In this document: piece after piece, positions 58,939 to 64,000 of the stretch
Layout of the letters: each line of letters begins with the position of its first letter
How positions within the stretch are numbered: the stretch's first letter is position 1
Assembly (NCBI GenBank): GCA_045653425.1
Contig: JAZOLU010000006.1
Location: 6,010-70,009, forward strand
DNA: 64,000 nucleotides
From: RGIG3009 sp045653425
GTDB taxonomy: Bacteria > Bacillota > Clostridia > Oscillospirales > Acutalibacteraceae
Direction of reading: 5' to 3'
Program-made: the position numbers and the translations under genes
The notes under the pieces: model-generated
Seen by the model: the letters and a program-made list of their open reading frames with translations, nothing else
Told to the model about the DNA's origin: nothing
Databases searched by the model: none

Positions 58939-60342
58939 TTAAAACGCAATCTTTTCGGTCAAATACGCTTTCAGGTCGGCAATTGCCACGCGCTCTTGCT
59001 GCATACTGTCGCGGTCGCGCACCGTCACGCAGTTGTCCTCCGCGGAATCAAAGTCGTACGTAATGCAGAACGGCGTGCCAATCTCATCTTCACGGCGGTA
59101 ACGCTTGCCAATGGAACCGGCATCGTCAAAGTCCACCATAAAATCGCGCGAAAGCCCTTCAAACACGGCGCGCGCCGGCTCGCTCAACTTTTTGGACAGC
59201 GGCAACACCGCCGCTTTGAACGGCGCGAGTGCGGGGTGCAGGCGCAGTACGGTGCGGGTGTCGTTCTTTTCGGCGTCCACCACTTCTTCGTCGTACGCGT
59301 CGCACAACACCGCCAGCACGGTGCGTTCCACGCCCAAACTGGGCTCCACCACGTAGGGGATGTAATGCTCGCCCGTCTCTTGGTCAAAATACGTCATATC
59401 CTTGCCGGAGGTTTGCTGGTGTTGGGTTAAGTCGTAATCCGTGCGGTCGGCCACGCCCCACAGTTCGCCCCAGCCAAACGGGAACAAAAACTCAAAGTCG
59501 GTGGTCGCTTTGGAATAAAAGCACAATTCCTCGGGGTCGTGGTCGCGCAGACGAATGTTCTCCTCTTTTAAGCCAATGGCCAGCAACCAGTTGTGGCAAA
59601 ATTCCCGCCAGTAACGGAACCACTCCAAATCCGTGCCGGGTTGGCAAAAGAATTCCAGTTCCATCTGCTCAAACTCGCGCACGCGGAAAATGAAGTTGCC
59701 GGGCGTAATCTCGTTGCGGAAGGATTTGCCGATTTGCGCAATACCAAACGGCAACTTTTTGCGGGTGGAGCGTTGCACGTTGGGGAAGTTCACAAAAATA
59801 CCCTGTGCGGTTTCGGGGCGCAGATACACGGTGTTTTTGGCGTTTTCCGTAACGCCCTGAAACGTTTTAAACATCAGGTTAAACTGCCGAATATCCGTAA
59901 AATTATGCTTGCCGCAGGTGGGGCAGGGGATGGTATGCTCCTCCACAAACGCTTTCATTTCGTCCTGCGAAAAGGCGTCAATCGGTTTGGGGAGCGTAAA
60001 CTCGTGTTCGGCGCACCAATCCTCAATCAACTTATCCGCGCGGAACCGTTCGTGACATTCGCGGCAGTCCATTAACGGGTCGGAAAAACCCGCCAAGTGC
60101 CCGCTGGCCACCCACGTTTGCGGATTCATTAAAATGGCGGCGTCCAACCCCACGTTGTAGGGGTTTTCTTGCACAAACTTTTTCCACCACGCGCGTTTAA
60201 TGTTGTTTTTGAGTTCCGCGCCCAGCGGGCCGTAGTCCCACGTGTTGGCCAACCCGCCGTATATTTCCGAACCGGGGAACACAAAGCCGCGCCCTTTGCA
60301 CAGGGCAACCACCTTGTCCATCGTTTTTTCCGTGTTGTTCAT
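58939..60342 (-). CDS. glyS: Glycyl-tRNA synthetase, homodimeric type
   Basis: 467 residues of the single-chain alpha2 type (not the glyQ/glyS alpha2beta2 form). Class II motifs are visible: GGLANTWDYGPLG, motif 2 around FRNEITPGNFIFRVREFEQ and motif 3 around VEPSLGVERT. An insert has a zinc-binding CPTCGKHNF and CRECHERF. ATG 60342 follows GGAGGG. No T-box leader is seen in its short upstream region. Confidence 0.95.
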   Translation of the reverse strand: MNNTEKTMDKVVALCKGRGFVFPGSEIYGGLANTWDYGPLGAELKNNIKRAWWKKFVQENPYNVGLDAAILMNPQTWVASGHLAGFSDPLMDCRECHERFRADKLIEDWCAEHEFTLPKPIDAFSQDEMKAFVEEHTIPCPTCGKHNFTDIRQFNLMFKTFQGVTENAKNTVYLRPETAQGIFVNFPNVQRSTRKKLPFGIAQIGKSFRNEITPGNFIFRVREFEQMELEFFCQPGTDLEWFRYWREFCHNWLLAIGLKEENIRLRDHDPEELCFYSKATTDFEFLFPFGWGELWGVADRTDYDLTQHQQTSGKDMTYFDQETGEHYIPYVVEPSLGVERTVLAVLCDAYDEEVVDAEKNDTRTVLRLHPALAPFKAAVLPLSKKLSEPARAVFEGLSRDFMVDFDDAGSIGKRYRREDEIGTPFCITYDFDSAEDNCVTVRDRDSMQQERVAIADLKAYLTEKIAF

Positions 60343-60373
60343 TATAAACCCTCCACAAGAATGTATCTCTATT

Positions 60374-60402
60374 ATATTAGTGTAAAATTCTCTGCTTGTC
60401 AA
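60374..60402 (-). promoter_or_regulatory. Promoter of the glycyl-tRNA synthetase gene
   Basis: Minus strand: TTGACA (60402-60397), 17-base spacer, TAATAT (60379-60374), about 32 bases before the ATG. Confidence 0.82.
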
Positions 60403-60404
60403 TA

Positions 60405-60433
60405 TTGCATTTTGTGGGGAAGCGTGTTAAAAT
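60405..60433 (+). promoter_or_regulatory. Promoter of the transketolase genes
   Basis: TTGCAT (60405-60410), 17-base spacer, TAAAAT (60428-60433). Back-to-back with the glycyl-tRNA synthetase promoter; the two -35 boxes are two bases apart. Confidence 0.7.
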
Positions 60434-60472
60434 ATAGGAGAATGTGTAATTTTGTTGGAGGGGGCTACGGCT

Positions 60473-61315
60473 ATGGAGGCAATGCGGTTGCGCAACCTGC
60501 GTGCGGCGGCACTGCGTATTCGTCTGGCAGTGATTGAGGGTACATACCACGCCAAAAGCGGGCATCCGGGCGGTTCGTTGTCAATAGCGGATGTGTTGGC
60601 GTACTTATATACCGAGGAACTGCGGGTGGACCCCGCAAACCCTAACTGGCCGGAGCGGGACCGATTTGTGCTGTCCAAAGGCCACTGTGCGCCCGCGTTG
60701 TACGGGGCACTGGCACTGCGCGGCTTTTTCCCGCAGGAGGAAATCCGGCGCTTGCGCAAGGTGGGGGCTATGTTGCAAGGTCACCCGTGTATGAACACCA
60801 CCCCGGGGGTGGATATGTCCACCGGTTCGCTGGGGCAGGGGGTATCCACCGCGGTGGGTATGGCACTTGCCGCCAAGTTGGACGGCAAGGACTACCGCAC
60901 CTACACCGTGCTGGGCGACGGCGAAATTGAAGAAGGCCAAGTATGGGAAGCGGCGATGTTTGCCGCGCACAAACAGTTGGATAACCTGTGCGTGATTGTG
61001 GACAACAACAACTTGCAAATAGACGGCAGTGTGGACGACGTAAACTCCCCGCACCCCATTCCGGAAAAGTTTGCCGCGTTTGGGTTTAACGTGGTGGAGA
61101 TTGACGGCCATAATTTTGAAGAGATTGAAGCCGCACTGGCGGCGGCGCGTGCGTGCACGGGCCGTCCCACCACCATTATTATGAAAACGGTAAAAGGCCG
61201 CGGCGTATCGTTTATGGAAAACCAAGTGGGCTGGCACGGCAAAGCGCCTAATGCGGAGGAATACGCGCAGGCGATGAGCGAACTAACCGCGGCATTGGCG
61301 GCATTGGAGGGCTGA
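60473..61315 (+). CDS. Transketolase, N-terminal subunit
   Basis: 280 residues: the thiamine-diphosphate/metal-binding half. SGHPGGSLS, TGSLGQG, and GDGEIEEGQVWEAA with DNNNLQIDG, the ThDP motif, are present. It works with the pyrimidine-binding half encoded next to it. TGGAGGGGG precedes ATG 60473. Confidence 0.94.
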   Translation: MEAMRLRNLRAAALRIRLAVIEGTYHAKSGHPGGSLSIADVLAYLYTEELRVDPANPNWPERDRFVLSKGHCAPALYGALALRGFFPQEEIRRLRKVGAMLQGHPCMNTTPGVDMSTGSLGQGVSTAVGMALAAKLDGKDYRTYTVLGDGEIEEGQVWEAAMFAAHKQLDNLCVIVDNNNLQIDGSVDDVNSPHPIPEKFAAFGFNVVEIDGHNFEEIEAALAAARACTGRPTTIIMKTVKGRGVSFMENQVGWHGKAPNAEEYAQAMSELTAALAALEG

Positions 61316-61318
61316 TTT

Positions 61319-62269
61319 ATGGCAGACGTAATGAAAAAAGCCACCCGCGACGGGTACGGGGACGGTCTGCTCACGTTGGCGGACAACCCCAACGTGGTGG
61401 TGCTGGACGCGGACTTAGCCGCCGCCACCAAAACGGGGGTGTTCAAAAAAGCGTGCCCCCAGCGGTTTTTTAACTGCGGCATTGCCGAGGGGAATATGAT
61501 GGGCGTTGCCGCGGGCTTGGCGGCGGCGGGCAAAACGGTGTTTGTCTCCTCGTTTGCTATGTTTGCGGCGGGTCGCGCGTTTGAACAGGTGCGCAACGCC
61601 ATTGGCTACACGCACTTGAACGTAAAAATCGGTGCCACGCACGGCGGCATCTCGGTGGGGGAGGACGGCGCCACCCACCAATGTAACGAGGATATTGCGT
61701 TAATGCGCACCATTCCGGGTATGACGGTAATTAACCCGGCCGACGCGGTGGAAGCCAAGTTGGCGGTAATCGCGGCGTCTCAAATGGACGGGCCGGTGTA
61801 TTTGCGGTTTGGTCGGTTGGCGGTGCCGGTTTTGTTTGACGAAGCCACGCACCACTTCACCATTGGCAAAAGCGTGCAGTTAACCGAGGGGCGCGACGCC
61901 ACGGTGATTGCCACGGGACTGATGGTGAACGAAGCGTTAATCGCGGCAGAACTGCTCAAAGCCGAAGGCATTGCGGTGCGGGTAGTGAATATGGCTACCA
62001 TCAAACCGCTGGACCGCGAAGCGGTGATTGCCGCCGCGCGGGACACGGGTGCCATTGTCACGGCGGAGGAACATTCCGTTATTGGCGGTTTGGGCAGTGC
62101 GGTGGCAGACGTGGTGTGCGAGTGCTGCCCCGTGCCGGTACTGCGTGTGGGCGTGGAGGACACGTTTGGTCAATCCGGCCCGGCGGCAGAATTGTTGGAA
62201 CTGTATGGTTTGTGCGCCGCCAACATTGCGGATAAGGTACGCCGCGCGGTGGCACTAAAAGGGGAATAA
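61319..62269 (+). CDS. Transketolase, C-terminal subunit
   Basis: 316 residues: the pyrimidine-binding and C-terminal domains. FFNCGIAEGNMMGVAAG contains the catalytic Glu, HGGISVGEDGATHQ the substrate loop, and TAEEHSVIGGLGSAV lies near the end. Starts four bases after its partner. Split transketolases are usual in many Firmicutes. Confidence 0.94.
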   Translation: MADVMKKATRDGYGDGLLTLADNPNVVVLDADLAAATKTGVFKKACPQRFFNCGIAEGNMMGVAAGLAAAGKTVFVSSFAMFAAGRAFEQVRNAIGYTHLNVKIGATHGGISVGEDGATHQCNEDIALMRTIPGMTVINPADAVEAKLAVIAASQMDGPVYLRFGRLAVPVLFDEATHHFTIGKSVQLTEGRDATVIATGLMVNEALIAAELLKAEGIAVRVVNMATIKPLDREAVIAAARDTGAIVTAEEHSVIGGLGSAVADVVCECCPVPVLRVGVEDTFGQSGPAAELLELYGLCAANIADKVRRAVALKGE

Positions 62270-62327
62270 CCGCCGATTACGGTGGAAACCTAGGGTGGCA
62301 GACGCCGCTTAAAAGGAGATATGAGTT

Positions 62328-63443
62328 ATGAAAGGCAAACCGAAAAAAACGCATCGGTACTCCAAAACAGTGCGGATATGGACCATTGTCGGCTCTTCTG
62401 CTATGGCGGTGGTGGGTGCGTTGTGCCTAACGGTGGCCATTGTGCTCACCACGGTACTGGGCAGCATTAACTTTACCCAAAACGAGGACTTTGACCCCAA
62501 CGCGGACATTCCGGAGGTTGAGGACGACAGCGGCCTGGACGGCGAAGTGGTGGACGACAGCGAATACGACAACGCCGCGGAAGTTATGCAACTGCCCTTG
62601 CGCGGCAACGGTAACGGTGTGCGCAACGTGTTGCTGCTGGGGATAGATACCAACACGTTCAGCGGTCGGTCGGACACCACCATGATTTTGTCCATTAACG
62701 ACAACACCAAAACCATTAAATTGGTATCGATGCTGCGCGACACGTGGGTGAGTATTCCCGGCCGCGATAAGGACGGCGACGGCAAGGACGATATTGGCAA
62801 ACTCAACGCCGCGTACGCGTACGGCAAGCACACGTTGCAGCACAAAATGCTGGTGCAGAATTTCCGTCTGGATATTGAGGATTACATCGGCGTGAACTTT
62901 AAGGTGTTGCCCATTGTGATTGACGCCATGGGTGGGCTGGATATTGAACTCACCGCCAAGGAAATGACCCAGATTCCCGGCAACGGTTGTAACGTGGCCA
63001 TTCCCATTCCCGGCCGCACGGACGACTGTGGCGGGTTAAACGGGTATTATTCGCTCAAAGGCGAGCCGGGTGTGTACCACTTAAACGGCTTCCAGGCCAT
63101 GCAGTACGCGCGTATCCGCAAACTGGACAGCGATTTCAAGCGCACCCAACGCCAGCGCGAGGTGGTGTCGCTTATGATTGAAAAAGCCAAGAAAATGAGT
63201 TACACGCAACTCATTTCGGTACTGTACAAGGCGTTGGAATGTGTGGACACCAATATGTCCTCGGACGAACTGCTGGGCTTTGCCGCCAACGCGGCGAAAT
63301 TTGCCAGTTACAAGGTAATTATGGACTATTCCGTGCCCAAAGCGGGCGAGTACAAGGCCACCAAGATTAACGGCGGTTCGGGGTTACTGCTCACCGATGC
63401 CAAAACCACCGTTTCCAACCTGCATCACTATTTGTACGGGTAA
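62328..63443 (+). CDS. LytR-CpsA-Psr family protein
   Basis: Membrane enzyme that attaches wall polymers to peptidoglycan from undecaprenyl-phosphate carriers. 371 residues: a cytosolic basic start, one membrane span (about 20-45), an acidic linker, then the LCP domain with LLLGIDTN, SDTTMILSI, VSMLRDTWVSIPG and a late NGFQAMQYARIRKLDSDFKRTQRQ (given as QYARIRKLDSD). AAAGGAG precedes the ATG. Confidence 0.92.
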   Translation: MKGKPKKTHRYSKTVRIWTIVGSSAMAVVGALCLTVAIVLTTVLGSINFTQNEDFDPNADIPEVEDDSGLDGEVVDDSEYDNAAEVMQLPLRGNGNGVRNVLLLGIDTNTFSGRSDTTMILSINDNTKTIKLVSMLRDTWVSIPGRDKDGDGKDDIGKLNAAYAYGKHTLQHKMLVQNFRLDIEDYIGVNFKVLPIVIDAMGGLDIELTAKEMTQIPGNGCNVAIPIPGRTDDCGGLNGYYSLKGEPGVYHLNGFQAMQYARIRKLDSDFKRTQRQREVVSLMIEKAKKMSYTQLISVLYKALECVDTNMSSDELLGFAANAAKFASYKVIMDYSVPKAGEYKATKINGGSGLLLTDAKTTVSNLHHYLYG

Positions 63444-63463
63444 TAACACAAACAAAGAAAAGC

Positions 63464-63503
63464 CCCCTTAGGGCACCCTCCGCAAGGAAGGTGCCCTAAG
63501 GGG
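63464..63503. terminator. Long palindrome after the LCP gene
   Basis: CCCCTTAGGGCACC (63464-63477) pairs with GGTGCCCTAAGGGG (63490-63503), and the stem extends inward with TCC/GGA. No clear T-run on the plus side, but position suggests termination. Confidence 0.65.
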
Positions 63504-63558
63504 TGCTCTTGTACCTAAACTGAATAATTGATTTCGTTAAGCGGTGTTGCCTTTCTTT

Positions 63559-63621
63559 GTTACACACCTTTTCAAAGTGTGTAACCCACTATGACACTTT
63601 CGATGTAAAGATGTCAGTGGG
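63559..63621. other. Paired hairpins of unknown role
   Basis: GTTACACAC/GTGTGTAAC (63559-63585) is immediately followed by CCCACT-A-TGACA/TGTCAGTGGG (63585-63621), sharing the junction base. The region 63504-63714 shows no gene and is AT-richer than the rest of the window. It could be a small RNA or a mobile-element end. Confidence 0.4.
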
Positions 63622-63714
63622 TTCTGCGAATATATAAAAGCATATGCCATACAAATAAACGAATTGCTTTTGTTTTGTGCTCAGATTTTTACGAGTCACA
63701 AGGTGATACAAAAG

Positions 63715-63748
63715 AAAATGCTATGAGCAAATTTGCTCATAGCATTTT
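63715..63748. terminator. Perfect 34-base palindromic terminator
   Basis: AAAATGCTATGAGCAAA (63715-63731) is followed directly by its exact complement TTTGCTCATAGCATTTT (63732-63748), then TG. It implies a transcription unit ending here on one or both strands, although no gene is visible between 63504 and 63714. Confidence 0.75.
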
Positions 63749-63820
63749 TGTTGGTGCCTTTAGGCGTGAAAATAAACCTCGAGTTTTACTGGGGGAGGAT
63801 TAAAAGCTTTAGCATGAGAA

Positions 63821-63940
63821 AAATCTCCCCTTGTCAGGGGAGGTGGATTTTGCCGTAGGCAAAAGACGGAGGGGTAGTTGATAGTATCTCTCCCTCAGTC
63901 TCGCATTCGCTCGCCAGCTCCCTCTTCAGAGGGAGCCGAG
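63821..63940. repeat. Dispersed palindromic repeat segment
   Basis: Three stem-loops in a row: CTCCCCTTGTCAGGGGAG (63825-63842), TTTTGCC/GGCAAAA (63848-63864) and GCTCCCTC/GAGGGAGC (63917-63936). The segments CAGGGGAGGTGG, GGAGGGGT and CTCCCTCTTCAGAGGGAGCC are, from memory, frequent intergenic repeats in gut Ruminococcaceae. The window ends 60 bases later, with no gene from 63444 to 64000. Confidence 0.6.
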
Positions 63941-64000
63941 AAAACCAGGCATTTTACCCGTTTACGGGTAGCAGTGCGTGTGATGCGATGATAATGTTCG

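Noticed and set aside
60343..60396. T-box or other leader before the glycyl-tRNA synthetase
   Set aside because: The promoter lies about 32 bases from the ATG, leaving no room.

Overview
The window looks like a chromosomal segment of a spore-forming, anaerobic gut Firmicute, probably a Clostridia lineage near Oscillospiraceae/Ruminococcaceae. The evidence is a split purine end (stand-alone IMP cyclohydrolase plus stand-alone AICAR formyltransferase), formate-THF ligase inside the purine operon, an ECF-type folate S component, homodimeric glycyl-tRNA synthetase, split transketolase, SpoIIR and a BofC-like protein. GC is fairly high and codon use is uniform. No rRNA, tRNA or CRISPR array is visible.

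Layout: 1-3101 is a pyrimidine run (pyrD partial, pyrF, pyrE, pyrB fused to a PyrI-type zinc domain). 3130-15345 is a purine/one-carbon operon (purE, purM, purN, purO-like, AICARFT, purD, purL, glyA, fhs) behind a sigma-A promoter, a ZTP riboswitch and an overlapping terminator. It therefore pairs a sensor of 10-formyl-THF shortage with the genes that make and use 10-formyl-THF. 15400-16593 is dapA behind a lysine riboswitch with a legible terminator/antiterminator. 16765-20953 is ileS-lspA-rluD. 21360-25483, on the minus strand, is an ACT regulator, hom, lysC and hemW. 26020-28248 (minus) is a class A PBP. 28405-36597 is a BofC-like protein, a DEAD-box helicase, lepA, guaB, an ATP-grasp ligase and an asparagine-synthetase-like amidotransferase. 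36638-38256 is folT under a THF riboswitch, then an SPFH protein. 38314-40817 (minus) is lrp, an aminotransferase and ispE. 40949-43276 is an ACT protein, a UPF0210 protein and spoIIR.

43334-58871 is a very compact (15.5 kb) prophage-like cassette of short-tailed (P22-like) architecture. It holds a LexA-type repressor with two HTH domains and legible operators, a truncated replication gene with iteron-like repeats, terminase, scaffold, coat, portal, connector, tail hub, fibres, endolysin and holin. It has no integrase, replicative polymerase or recognisable att sites, so a domesticated particle or gene-transfer-like element is a serious possibility. 58939-63443 holds glycyl-tRNA synthetase (minus), split transketolase and an LCP protein. 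The last 550 bases carry only palindromes and a dispersed-repeat-like segment.

The most unusual non-coding signal is a pair of about 350-base multi-hairpin elements (20953-21347 and 25603-26002). They share a common core, but each lies between two halves of a different rho-independent terminator stem, as if the element inserts into terminator loops. Covariation between the copies supports a conserved fold.
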